Positions 6,634 to 14,679 are shown, counted from the stretch's first letter. The stretch is 31,107 nucleotides of DNA from Lachnospiraceae bacterium UBA6998 (GCA_002448395.1 DJXS01000109.1:1-31107); one strand, 5' to 3'. The notes: a model not told the origin generated them from the sequence alone. Numbers and translations: made by a program.

Positions 6634-7673
6634 GCCTTGAATTTGTGAACGGCGTCTCCCTGATGCAGGGCGACTGCCTGGAAAGAATGAAAGAGATACC
6701 GGACGGGAGCGTTGATATGATCCTGGCGGACTTGCCGTACGGAACGACGGCCTGCGAGTGGGACACGCGTATTCCATTCGAACCCTTATGGGAGCAGTAC
6801 AAGCGCGTCTGTAAAAGCAATGGCATCATTGTATTGTTCGGCTCCGAACCTTTCTCCACAATGCTTAGAATGTCGAATATTAATGATTACCGTTATGACT
6901 GGATATGGGAGAAAATGACGGCCTCCGGCTTTCTTTCTGCAAACAAGATGCCGCTCAAAAAGCACGAGATAATCAGTGTTTTTTATTCTTCGGATTTATT
7001 CTATGATACGACGAATTACTTTCAGGAGTCGAAAGACTACCTGATCGGCGAAAAACAGAAGGCAGAAAAGGCCGGCTTCAATATACGCGAAGTTCTCGGG
7101 AACTATATGGGTTCTCATTACTTCACACGAAAAACGCAGTTTGCTTTTCCGAAGCTGGAAGACTACAAGAAATTGCAGACGACCGGATTTTTTCAGCGCG
7201 AGTATGACGAGGCAAAGCACGAGTATGACGAGGCAAAGCACGAGTATGACGAGGCGAAGCGCGAGTATGACGAGGCTCACGCACTGACGTATAACCCACA
7301 AATGACGGAGGGGAAGGAGCATGCTCGGACTCACGGTTCCTGGAAACAATACAACAACAGAACAGTTGCCCCGACTCGTTCGAATATGTATTTTCCTGTA
7401 TCAATTATCAAATACCCGCAGGAAAAGGACGGACTCCACCCCACACAAAAGCCCGTCGCTCTCCTGGAATACCTGATCAAGACCTATACCAATGAGGGCG
7501 AAACGGTCCTGGATAATGTAATGGGAAGCGGTTCAACAGGCGTCGCGGCAGTCAATACCGGCAGAAAGTTCATCGGAATAGAACTGGATAAAAAGTTCTA
7601 CGAGACGGCAAAGAACAGAATAGAAAAAGCGATAGAAGAAAAGACAGAACCAGCCCCTGAGGCTGTTTTTTAA
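6630..7673 (+). CDS. Beta-class DNA methyltransferase (N6-adenine or N4-cytosine) with heptapeptide repeats
   Basis: 347 residues. Motif IV, ADLPYGT at 33-39 (a DPPY variant), lies near the N-terminus. The SAM-binding motif NVMGSGSTGVAA lies near 296-307, after HPTQKPVALLEYLI. This order is the beta class. ATG overlaps the metK stop (ATGA) and GGGGG (6616-6620) precedes it. The target-recognition middle contains four tandem 7-residue units EYDEAK(H/R) encoded by 21-bp repeats, probably a helical spacer. No restriction partner is adjacent, so it looks like a solitary phage methylase that could protect DNA from host restriction or from the Type IIL enzyme at 297-3047, or mark DNA for packaging. 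Target base and site cannot be read. Confidence 0.85.
   Translation: MSLEFVNGVSLMQGDCLERMKEIPDGSVDMILADLPYGTTACEWDTRIPFEPLWEQYKRVCKSNGIIVLFGSEPFSTMLRMSNINDYRYDWIWEKMTASGFLSANKMPLKKHEIISVFYSSDLFYDTTNYFQESKDYLIGEKQKAEKAGFNIREVLGNYMGSHYFTRKTQFAFPKLEDYKKLQTTGFFQREYDEAKHEYDEAKHEYDEAKREYDEAHALTYNPQMTEGKEHARTHGSWKQYNNRTVAPTRSNMYFPVSIIKYPQEKDGLHPTQKPVALLEYLIKTYTNEGETVLDNVMGSGSTGVAAVNTGRKFIGIELDKKFYETAKNRIEKAIEEKTEPAPEAVF
7200..7283 (+). repeat. In-frame 21-bp tandem repeat, four units, inside the methyltransferase
   Basis: Units begin at 7200, 7221, 7242 and 7263. They encode EYDEAKH, EYDEAKH, EYDEAKR and EYDEAHA. The first two are identical at DNA level (GAGTATGACGAGGCAAAGCAC, given here as 7200-7220 and 7221-7241), which points to recent duplication or slippage. 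Gain or loss of a unit keeps the frame and changes the length of a charged helix. Confidence 0.85.
7651..7671 (+). terminator. Intrinsic terminator overlapping the methyltransferase stop codon
   Basis: CAGCC, loop CCTGA, GGCTG, then a T run from 7666 to 7671. It forms part of the last codons of the methyltransferase gene and ends the pre-head block. Confidence 0.65.
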
Positions 7674-7708
7674 TTCATAGAAATTAAATAGAAAGAGAGG
7701 CGGCTGAC

Positions 7709-8263
7709 ATGGCCAAAGGCAAAGGGGCCGGCGGTTATGACGGAAGGGCAAACCTAATTCCGATGAACCGCCGAACGGAGATTGAACAAAAACGCATAGC
7801 AACAATGGGCGGCAAAGCAAGCGGCGCCGCCAGACGAAAGAAAGCGGACTTCAAGAAAGTCCTAAACCAAATATTAACAATGCAGGTTCCGGACGATGTC
7901 ATGAGGGAACAGCTCGAAGCCCTCGGACTTGATCCGGATATGCAGACAGCGCTTAACGCGGCGATGGTGAGAGAAGCCCTCGCGGGATCCGTCAAAGCTG
8001 CTGAATACGTTGCAAAATACAGCGGACAGGCGGCGACAACCGAACGCGACGACAAGCAGCAGGACGCGCAGACCGACCGCATGAAAGCGGCGGCAGACCT
8101 GGACAGGGCGAAAGAAGAAGCCCTGAAAAAGCAGGTCATAAAGGCAGAAGAAGCCGAAGAAGAGAACGACGAAACCGAAGACACCTTCTTAGCTGCCCTT
8201 ATGGGAACCGCCGGACAGGACTGGGAGACAGAAAGCGGGGAAGAGAATGAAGAAAAAGAGTAA
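7709..8263 (+). CDS. Terminase small subunit (probable)
   Basis: 184 residues, directly upstream of the large terminase and overlapping it by 17 bases. Phage small terminases bind the packaging start site and pass DNA to the ATPase. Residues about 20-50 (RRTEIEQKRIATMGGKASG followed by ARRKKADF) match the basic N-terminal segment common in this family. The C-terminal third is long, highly charged and Glu-rich (from about 115). GAGAGG lies before the ATG. The assignment rests on position and the basic N-terminus more than on a defining motif. The packaging strategy (cos or pac) is not evident here. Confidence 0.7.
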   Translation: MAKGKGAGGYDGRANLIPMNRRTEIEQKRIATMGGKASGAARRKKADFKKVLNQILTMQVPDDVMREQLEALGLDPDMQTALNAAMVREALAGSVKAAEYVAKYSGQAATTERDDKQQDAQTDRMKAAADLDRAKEEALKKQVIKAEEAEEENDETEDTFLAALMGTAGQDWETESGEENEEKE

Positions 8264-9566
8264 GTTCCGTTTCTCCCCGTTCTCAAAACGACAGCGCCAG
8301 TTACTCAATTGGTGGGTGCCTGGAAGCCCGGTCGAACATTACTCCGGCATTATTGCAGACGGCGCTATTCGAAGCGGTAAAACACTATGTATGTGTATAT
8401 CGTTTGTTATGTGGGCGCTGCATGCACATGACGGCTGCACACTGGGAATGTGCGGAAAAACGATCGGTTCTTTCCGTCGAAACGTGCTGGGACCGATGAA
8501 ACAGGCATTGCCGGCGCTCGGATATGAGATCACTGACAAGCGCGCCGACAATTTGCTGATAATCAAAAAAGGCAAAAAGAGCGCGGAATTCTATATATTC
8601 GGCGGCAGGGACGAACGCAGCCAGGATCTAATTCAAGGAATTACACTTGCCGGAATATTCCTGGATGAAGTTGTTCTGATGCCCCGCTCCTTCGTCGAGC
8701 AGGCAATAGGCCGATGCAGTGTCGAAGGCTCCAAAATTTGGATGAACTGTAACCCGGGAAACGCCGGGCACTGGATCAAAAAAGAGTGGATTGACCAGCA
8801 CAAGGAAAAGCGGATGCTGTATCTCCACTTTACAATGGACGACAACACGAGCCTGTCGAAAGAGATCCGCGACAGATACCGCCGTTTATATGTCGGTACA
8901 TGGTTCCGCCGTTACATTCTCGGCGAATGGGTGGCAGCGGACGGCCTGATATACGACATGATCGATACCGAGGCCGACACAGTAGACACCGAAAGGATCG
9001 CGGAAGAATACCGGAAAAAGAACGGAAAGACATTTTGGAAAAAGACATTCGTCAGCATAGACTACGGTACAAGCAACGCAACGGCGGCGCTGTTGTGGAG
9101 CCTGGGCCGTGACAATACATGGTATATACGCCGTGAATACTACCACAGCGGCAGAGACAGCGGAAAGCAGAAAACGGACCGCCAGTATTCGCAAGACATA
9201 ATCCGATGGCTTGATGATGATCTACTGACACTCGATGTCATCATTGTAGACCCGGCGGCGGCTTCCTTTAAGGTGCAGTTGGAAGAAGACGGCCTCGAAA
9301 CCGAAGACGCAGACAACGCCGTTCTCGACGGGATCCGGGAAACAAGCTCCGGCCTCGGGAACGGCGAAATAAAGATAGACAAAAACTGCGAGATGTTACT
9401 CGAAGAAATATCCGGCTATGTATGGGACTCAACGGCGGCAAAGCACGGCGTCGAGAAGCCCGTAAAAGAAAATGATCACGCATGCGACGCGCTGCGATAT
9501 GGCTGGATGCATGTGATTGACGGCCTCGAATTGGAGACCGGCACGAACTGGGCCGGCGGCCTGTAA
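8247..9566 (+). CDS. terL: Terminase large subunit
   Basis: 439 residues. This is the packaging motor ATPase and nuclease that drives DNA into the prohead through the portal. The ATPase half has Walker A GAIRSGKT (39-46), Walker B AGIFLDE (135-141) and coupling motif CNPGN (168-172). The nuclease half has the RNase H-like acidic residues Asp272 (SIDYGTS), Asp335 (IIVDPAA) and Asp414 (DHACDALRYG). The length and motif order fit the PBSX/SPP1-type large terminases. GGGGAAGAG precedes the ATG. All catalytic residues are present, so it should be active. Confidence 0.96.
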   Translation: MKKKSKFRFSPFSKRQRQLLNWWVPGSPVEHYSGIIADGAIRSGKTLCMCISFVMWALHAHDGCTLGMCGKTIGSFRRNVLGPMKQALPALGYEITDKRADNLLIIKKGKKSAEFYIFGGRDERSQDLIQGITLAGIFLDEVVLMPRSFVEQAIGRCSVEGSKIWMNCNPGNAGHWIKKEWIDQHKEKRMLYLHFTMDDNTSLSKEIRDRYRRLYVGTWFRRYILGEWVAADGLIYDMIDTEADTVDTERIAEEYRKKNGKTFWKKTFVSIDYGTSNATAALLWSLGRDNTWYIRREYYHSGRDSGKQKTDRQYSQDIIRWLDDDLLTLDVIIVDPAAASFKVQLEEDGLETEDADNAVLDGIRETSSGLGNGEIKIDKNCEMLLEEISGYVWDSTAAKHGVEKPVKENDHACDALRYGWMHVIDGLELETGTNWAGGL

Positions 9567-9594
9567 TGCCGAAGGTATTAGGGAGATATAGAAA

Positions 9595-10932
9595 ATGGAA
9601 AAGAAAATATTCAGATACCCGCGCGGGCGGGAGCTCACAGCGGAAGACCTGGCGAAGTTCATCAGAAAAAATGACGAATACGTTGCCAGAAAATACAGAC
9701 CGCTCCGGGATGCCTACGAAGGAAAATACAAAATTTTCCGGCAGCCTAAAAAACCGGCATGGAAGCCCGACAACAGACTGGCAGTCAATTTTGCCTCTTA
9801 CATCGTAGATACGTTTTCGGGATACGTTCAGGGCGTGCCCCAGCAAATCAAGTCGGATGACGCTGCGACGGCACAGAGAGTGACGGACTACAACGACGCA
9901 GCGGGAATGATCGAACAGCTTGCGGCAGCGGTTGACTCGATGCTGATATATGGCCGTTCTTACCTGATGGCATACGAAGACGAATTCGGAGACATCGGCA
10001 TAGCGGCGACAGACCCGGAAGAGTCATTCATAATCTATGACGAAGGGATCAGACAGAGACCGCTCTATTATGTCAGAACCTTTTACGACATTGACCGTAA
10101 ACGGCATGGAAGCGTATCAGACGGAGAAGGGAACATAAGATACTTCGATTGGGCGGGCGCCATTGAATGGACCGCCGAAGAAAGACACGGCTTCGAGGGC
10201 GTTCCAGCGGTGGAGCTGTCGACGGGGATCATCAGAAAAGGCATTTTTGCCGATGTTCTCAATCTGATCGACGCCTTCAACCAGTTATTGAGCGACAAGG
10301 CCAATGACATCAGCATGTTCGCCGATGCGTATCTCAAGATCCTCGGCGCCGATATCGACGATAAAAGCCTGAAATGGATAAGGAATAACAGGGTAATCAA
10401 TCTCAAAGGCCGGAACGCCTCCGACCTCGTGGTGGAGTTCTTAGAGAGGCCCAATGCGGACGGCAGCCAGGAGAACCTGCTGAACCGCCTGTATGAACTG
10501 ATCTTCGTTACTGCCATGGTGGTGAATATCAGCGACGCCGATTTTACAGCGGCAAGCGGGCAGGCCATGAAGTACAGATTACAGCCCATGACCAATTTGG
10601 CCGGAAAGATCAACCGCAGGCTGACAAAGTCTATAAAGCAGCTTTACAAGCTGATATGCAGCAACCCCGCCGGAGATTTGGAAGTAGATGACTGGCAGAA
10701 GATCGATGTCAAATACACGCTTAATCTTCCGGCCAACCTGTTAGACGAAGCGCAGACAGCCGGCGCGATGAGCGGAATAACATCACGCAGGACACAGCTG
10801 CAAGTAATGTCCGTTGTTTCTGACGTAGACGCAGAACTGGAGCAGATCGAAAAAGAGACCGACCCGTTGGACTACCCGACCGACTACGAGACAGACCGCG
10901 GCGGTGGTTCCGGTGAAGGTGGTGAAGGCTGA
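9595..10932 (+). CDS. Portal protein, SPP1 gp6-like
   Basis: 445 residues. It would form the twelve-subunit ring at one capsid vertex that DNA passes through. The order of segments is typical of the SPP1 gp6 family: N-terminal KPDNRLAVNFASYIVDTFSGY (short portions at about 57-77), a central SMLIYGRSYLMAYED, ELIFVTAMVVNISDADF, and then SGQAMKYRLQPM before a long helix. The C-terminus is acidic and Gly-rich. GGGAG lies before the ATG, and the stop codon overlaps the next start by one base, so portal and minor head protein are coupled. Confidence 0.92.
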   Translation: MEKKIFRYPRGRELTAEDLAKFIRKNDEYVARKYRPLRDAYEGKYKIFRQPKKPAWKPDNRLAVNFASYIVDTFSGYVQGVPQQIKSDDAATAQRVTDYNDAAGMIEQLAAAVDSMLIYGRSYLMAYEDEFGDIGIAATDPEESFIIYDEGIRQRPLYYVRTFYDIDRKRHGSVSDGEGNIRYFDWAGAIEWTAEERHGFEGVPAVELSTGIIRKGIFADVLNLIDAFNQLLSDKANDISMFADAYLKILGADIDDKSLKWIRNNRVINLKGRNASDLVVEFLERPNADGSQENLLNRLYELIFVTAMVVNISDADFTAASGQAMKYRLQPMTNLAGKINRRLTKSIKQLYKLICSNPAGDLEVDDWQKIDVKYTLNLPANLLDEAQTAGAMSGITSRRTQLQVMSVVSDVDAELEQIEKETDPLDYPTDYETDRGGGSGEGGEG

Positions 10933-11918
10933 TGGCTGACAGCTATTGGATAAAAAGGCAGCTTGACCTGTTAAAGGCCTTAGAAAAAGACGAAGAAAAG
11001 GTAAAGAAAAGACTCGCAAAGCTGTACTTACAGGATGCGCAAGACCTGGAAAGAGAGATTGCGCTGTACTACCAGAGATACGGGAAGGACGGCGTGATCG
11101 AGTTCCGGCGCCTGTTAGAAAATGCAGATCCGGCGCAGAAAGAGCAGATTTGGAAGGCCTGGGAGTCGTTCACAGCACAGAACCCGGAATATGCTCACTT
11201 AACACCGCAGCGCGAGAATATATATAAACTCAATAGATTAGAAGCGGAACAGGAAAGCATCCGACTGAGAGCAATGGAGAGCGCGGCGCGTGACGAAAAG
11301 ATCATAACAGCGCATCTCTCCAAGATCTCGGAAAGAACGCGCATCGGAACGAATATCCGTGGCGGCGCCTTTCATAAGACCTTGGCGGAGATTGCAAGCC
11401 GTCCGGGCAGAGTTACGGCGGCGGATATGTCCTATTATGCGACAGAATTCGGCGTTCGTGATTATCTCATAACAGACCGCGAGAAAATGGCAAAATACCT
11501 GCAAACAGACTTTGCACAGGGAATAGCACGCGGGGACTCTTACAGGACCATGACAAAGGCCCTGAGCGAGAGATTGCAGAAAGTAAGCAGAAAAGATGCC
11601 TACGGGATCATCTATACAGAAGGAACACACGTCCACGCAGAAGCGAGCATGGAGGCGATAAAGGCCGATTTTACAGAATACTCTTTTTCAACCTACAACG
11701 ACGACAAAGTTTGCAAGATTTGCCGCGCATTGGAAGACCACGGCCCTTACAAGATCACGGAAGCTGTCGCGGGCGTCAATTTTCCACCCATGCATCCGTA
11801 CTGTCGTTGCCGCATAGAACCCCATGTCTCCGATTGGGATAAATGGATGGATGATTATGTTGCCCGTCACAGCGCGACAAAAGAAGAAGCACAGAAAATG
11901 GCGGGAGATTTCCAATGA
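10932..11918 (+). CDS. Minor head protein, SPP1 gp7 / MuF-like
   Basis: 328 residues. MuF/gp7 proteins bind the portal and enter the head, helping assembly and DNA delivery. The MuF signature lies in the C-terminal part: EGTHVHAEASMEA, then CKICRALEDHG (about 259-269) and the zinc-like FPPMHPYCRCRIEP (about 286-299). The N-terminal two-thirds is helical and charged. The ATG overlaps the portal stop codon and the end overlaps the next gene by ATGA. There is no long C-terminal extension, so no toxin or polymorphic effector is fused, as sometimes occurs with MuF proteins. Confidence 0.88.
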   Translation: MADSYWIKRQLDLLKALEKDEEKVKKRLAKLYLQDAQDLEREIALYYQRYGKDGVIEFRRLLENADPAQKEQIWKAWESFTAQNPEYAHLTPQRENIYKLNRLEAEQESIRLRAMESAARDEKIITAHLSKISERTRIGTNIRGGAFHKTLAEIASRPGRVTAADMSYYATEFGVRDYLITDREKMAKYLQTDFAQGIARGDSYRTMTKALSERLQKVSRKDAYGIIYTEGTHVHAEASMEAIKADFTEYSFSTYNDDKVCKICRALEDHGPYKITEAVAGVNFPPMHPYCRCRIEPHVSDWDKWMDDYVARHSATKEEAQKMAGDFQ

Positions 11919-12184
11919 GAAAGATAGTACTGATAACGACAAACAACTGCCCGCGCTGCGGGTACATAAAAAGAACAGTCTTCGACCAGGTAAAAAACGA
12001 ATGCCCCGGGCAGTGCTACACGGTAAACGGGAGCGCCGCACCGGAATTTGTCAAGCAGTACGGCATAAAAGGCGCGCCGTCCATTTTATTCTTGGAGAAC
12101 GAGGAAAAGGCCGGTCTTGTATATAAGACCTTTGAGGTTCAGAAAATAATCAGATGGCTTAAAGGAGCGAAATACAATGATTAG
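11915..12184 (+). CDS. Thioredoxin/glutaredoxin-like protein
   Basis: 89 residues with a thioredoxin-fold outline: strand KIVLITT, active-site CPRC at residues 12-15, a helix, and a probable cis-proline loop in GIKGAPSILFLENE. It would exchange disulfides or reduce cysteines in the cytoplasm. It overlaps the MuF gene by ATGA and the protease gene by 8 bases, so it is produced with the head proteins. Possible partners are the cysteine-rich MuF end or the cysteine protease next door, but this is inference from position only. Confidence 0.75.
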   Translation: MRKIVLITTNNCPRCGYIKRTVFDQVKNECPGQCYTVNGSAAPEFVKQYGIKGAPSILFLENEEKAGLVYKTFEVQKIIRWLKGAKYND

Positions 12185-12503
12185 AGTGCAGTTATACGAA
12201 AACGCCATTGTCGTGGATGGACATGCACGCAGGAACACAAACGGCGCTGCGGAATGCTGCGCGGCCGTTTCTGCGGCGATGCAGACGGCGCTGGCGTACT
12301 ACGATGTATGCGGATACAGGCGCGACGACATCACAAGCCCCTACCAGGATCACGGCGGGCACATGGTCATTTATACAGACCACATCAAAGGAAATGACAA
12401 CCGCATGATACTGGCTCTGATAGACATCTTACAGGCACAGGCAGACACATGGCCGGACGATATGAAGATAGAGGTCATGGAAGACACCCGTCCGGACAAC
12501 TGA
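12177..12503 (+). CDS. Prp-like cysteine protease (probable prohead protease)
   Basis: 108 residues. Prp is the Firmicutes protease that trims the N-terminus of ribosomal protein L27, and in Staphylococcus phage 80alpha it also trims scaffold and capsid. The family pattern GHA...CAAVSA is visible: DGHA with His16 and CCAAVSA with Cys28, twelve residues apart, the same gap as the known catalytic His22/Cys34 of S. aureus Prp. The protein is of normal family length. AAAGGAG (12161-12167) gives a strong start. Its place between the MuF/thioredoxin genes and the scaffold and capsid genes suggests a phage-owned maturation protease. Both downstream proteins have a shared N-terminal KYAAxIF motif where cleavage would be expected. 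Confidence 0.8.
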   Translation: MIRVQLYENAIVVDGHARRNTNGAAECCAAVSAAMQTALAYYDVCGYRRDDITSPYQDHGGHMVIYTDHIKGNDNRMILALIDILQAQADTWPDDMKIEVMEDTRPDN

Positions 12504-12516
12504 AAAAGATAAGAAG

Positions 12517-12545
12517 AAGCGTCTGAAAACAGGCGCTTTTATTAT
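12517..12545 (+). terminator. Intrinsic terminator after the Prp-like gene
   Basis: AAGCGTCTG, loop AAAA, CAGGCGCTT form a 9-bp stem with one G-T pair, followed by TTTTATTAT. It separates the Prp gene from the scaffold leader. Confidence 0.7.
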
Positions 12546-12546
12546 G

Positions 12547-12614
12547 GTCCAGACGTGAGAGACCTAAAACCTTACGGTTTGTCCAGACGTGGAGGACTTT
12601 AAAAGCTACGGTCA
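12547..12614 (+). repeat. Tandem 34-bp repeat, possible paired RNA hairpins before the scaffold gene
   Basis: Copies start at 12547 and 12581 with the same opening GTCCAGACGTG and shared ACGGT near the end. Each can form a small hairpin with the same loop core AGACGTG: GGTC with GACC in copy 1 (12546-12549 with 12561-12564), GTCC with GGAC in copy 2 (12581-12584 with 12594-12597). The stems differ in sequence but both pair, which hints that the RNA shape is kept. The position is the 5' leader of the scaffold/capsid genes. Confidence 0.55.
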
Positions 12615-12658
12615 CACAAACAGCGCCGACGGGCGGAAAACGGAGAAAGGAAAAAGAA

Positions 12659-13288
12659 ATGAGAATTAGAGAAGTGAAGGACCTGTTAAAAGATCCGATA
12701 TTCGACAAATACGCCGCTGCGATCTTCGCTGAGGGAGACGGGGACGGCGGTGACGATAACGGAGACAACGGCGACGATGACGGGAACGGCGATGATGACG
12801 GCGGGGAAGAAAAGAAATACACCCAGGCCGAAGTTAACAAGATGATCGAAGCCCGCCTGGCCAGAGAGCGCGCAAGGAATAAAGCGCATGAAGACGAGGC
12901 CGAAAAACTGGCCCGTATGAGCGAGAGCCAGAAACAGGCGAAAGCGCTGAAAGATCTGCAGGACAGGCTCGACCAAATGGAGGCGAAAGAAGCCCGCTCC
13001 AAGATGGCAGCAACTGCAAGGAGAATGCTGCAGGATGAAAGCATCATGGTGGATGACGTGATCATCGATGCCTTAGTAAAAGGGACCGCGGAAGACACGG
13101 ACACGGCCGTAAAAGCATTTGTGAAGTCCTACAAGGCAGCACTCAAAAAAGAGGCAAAAGAGACCTTCAAAAAGCCGGAGCCCAAGACAGGCGGCGGCGG
13201 AACGATGACGAGAGCAGACATTCTCAAAATAACAGACCGCGCCGAGCGCCAGAAGATGATTAAGGCACATCCGGAACTTTTCAGATAA
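12659..13288 (+). CDS. Capsid scaffold protein, DUF4355-type
   Basis: 209 residues. Scaffolds guide capsid assembly and leave or are degraded before packaging. The family core KKYTQAEVNKMIEARLARER (about 52-71) followed by a long charged coiled coil is typical of DUF4355/gp20-like scaffolds, as is the preceding acidic Asp/Gly run (about 25-50). The C-terminus (ITDRAERQKMIKAHPELF) is the usual capsid-binding end. Just before the acidic run is DKYAAAIFAEG (16-26), at the place where related phage scaffolds have the L27-like cleavage sequence LQFFA. This one may be cut after Phe23 by the Prp-like protease. AGAAAGG precedes the ATG. Confidence 0.85.
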   Translation: MRIREVKDLLKDPIFDKYAAAIFAEGDGDGGDDNGDNGDDDGNGDDDGGEEKKYTQAEVNKMIEARLARERARNKAHEDEAEKLARMSESQKQAKALKDLQDRLDQMEAKEARSKMAATARRMLQDESIMVDDVIIDALVKGTAEDTDTAVKAFVKSYKAALKKEAKETFKKPEPKTGGGGTMTRADILKITDRAERQKMIKAHPELFR

Positions 13289-13373
13289 TTTTCAGACAAT
13301 TTTTTTATTTTTTTTCAATTTGAAACACAGATACACAGGAACATAAAAACCAATAAAAATGAGGTAAATAGAA

Positions 13374-14258
13374 ATGAACAAATACGCAGCTTTTATTTTT
13401 GATGATAATAACACAATCACAACCGCTGACATCGCTCCGGAGATCTCCGTCGATATGGCATACGGCCTGAAAGACTCAGTCCGCAAACTGCGCGAGGCCC
13501 TCGGCGTCACAACGATGCGCAAGATGGACAAGGGCGCAACGATCAAGATCTATAAGACAACTAAGGTCAATGCGCCTGAACAGGTCGCAGAAGGCGAAGT
13601 TGTTCCGCTGACTAAATTTCAGCGCAAACTTGCTCAGACTATTGAAGTTGTTCTTAAAAAATATAGAAAGAGCACTTCCGGTGAGTCCATCCAGGCAGAC
13701 GGCTTCAATAACTCCGTAAACGAGACTGACGCAAAGATGATCGCAGAGATCGGAAAAGAGATCAAGCAGGGCTTTTTCGCTACGATCAATGCCGGAACCG
13801 GAACGGCAGCAGCTGGCGCCACACTTCAGGCAGCAGCTAGTCAGCTCTGGGCAGCCATAGAAAACGGATACGAGGATGTAGAAACGGAAGGTTCTACGGT
13901 CTTTTTCGTCAATCCGCTGGATGCGGCCGCTTACCTCGGAAGCGCACAGATCACAATCCAGGAGGCATTTGGCCTTCAGTACATTAAAAATTTCCTTGGC
14001 ATGGGCACGCTGATCATCTCCAAGGAGATCGCACAGGGTAAGCCCGTTGCGACAGTATCCGACAACATCAAGGGCGCTTACATCGCGGCCGACGGAGAAC
14101 TCGCAGTCTTCGGCTACTCCTTCGACGATACCGGCCTGATCGGGGTGAACCACTCTGTTGCCTCTGACCGCGTTTCTATCGACACGAACGCAGTCTCCGG
14201 CGTGAAGTTCTACGTTGAAGATCTGGCGCTTGTTTTCAAGGGCACGATCGGAGCATAA
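13374..14258 (+). CDS. Major capsid protein
   Basis: 294 residues, HK97-fold type by size and position after the scaffold. Recognisable capsid-like segments include a helix with EVVLKKYRKSTSGESIQADGF (short portions near 90-110), FFVNPLDAAAYLG in the central domain, and the P-domain end GYSFDDTGLIGVNHSVASDR. There is no long N-terminal delta domain, consistent with a separate scaffold. The N-terminus NKYAAFIFDDN (2-12) repeats the scaffold's KYAAxIF motif and could be trimmed after Phe9. GAGG lies before the ATG, and a terminator follows the gene. The T-rich 85-base gap before it (13289-13373) holds no gene. Confidence 0.88.
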   Translation: MNKYAAFIFDDNNTITTADIAPEISVDMAYGLKDSVRKLREALGVTTMRKMDKGATIKIYKTTKVNAPEQVAEGEVVPLTKFQRKLAQTIEVVLKKYRKSTSGESIQADGFNNSVNETDAKMIAEIGKEIKQGFFATINAGTGTAAAGATLQAAASQLWAAIENGYEDVETEGSTVFFVNPLDAAAYLGSAQITIQEAFGLQYIKNFLGMGTLIISKEIAQGKPVATVSDNIKGAYIAADGELAVFGYSFDDTGLIGVNHSVASDRVSIDTNAVSGVKFYVEDLALVFKGTIGA

Positions 14259-14283
14259 GAGGCCTGACACACAGTAACTAACA

Positions 14284-14313
14284 GCGGGGCGGCAGAACAG
14301 CCGCTCCGTTTTT
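14284..14313 (+). terminator. Terminator after the major capsid gene
   Basis: GCGGGGCGGC (14284-14293), loop AGAACA, GCCGCTCCGT (14300-14309), with two G-T pairs and a T run after. It would make capsid transcripts more abundant than connector transcripts. Confidence 0.65.
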
Positions 14314-14339
14314 CATAACAAGAAAGGCGGAAAACAGAC

Positions 14340-14666
14340 ATGAAAATAGCAGAGCGAGTTATTCTGCGGCTGAGTGCGGAAAACCCGGACCCGGTCAAAA
14401 TTGCAGACTATGTCAATATCATCACGGACCGCCTGACATTGAGACTGGGAACGGACACGCTGCCGAAAGCCTTCGAGTCAATTGCCGCGGATGCGACAGT
14501 TAAGTTATACCGCCGCGCCATGTTCGAGGGGATCCTGAGTGAAGGCACGGACGGCCTCAAAACCGAGTTTGTCGCTGACATCCTGGCGGAATACGCCGAC
14601 GAGATCGCCGCCTACAAGGACAGCAAAGCAAAGACAGACGGCGACAGGACCGTTTACTTCTTATAA
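14340..14666 (+). CDS. Head-tail connector protein (adaptor, HK97 gp6/SPP1 gp15-like)
   Basis: 108 residues, mostly helical, directly after the capsid gene. Adaptor proteins dock under the portal and close the packaged head. The helix pattern (DYVNIITDRLTLRLG, then FESIAADATVKLYRR, then FVADILAEYADEIAAY) and the size match the short connector family. AGAAAGGCGG before the ATG is a strong ribosome site. The call depends on position and secondary structure more than on a signature motif. Confidence 0.7.
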   Translation: MKIAERVILRLSAENPDPVKIADYVNIITDRLTLRLGTDTLPKAFESIAADATVKLYRRAMFEGILSEGTDGLKTEFVADILAEYADEIAAYKDSKAKTDGDRTVYFL

Positions 14667-14679
14667 GGGGGCGGTCAAT

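Noticed and set aside
13289..13373. Terminator in the T-rich stretch between scaffold and capsid
   Set aside because: There are long T runs but no stable stem before them.
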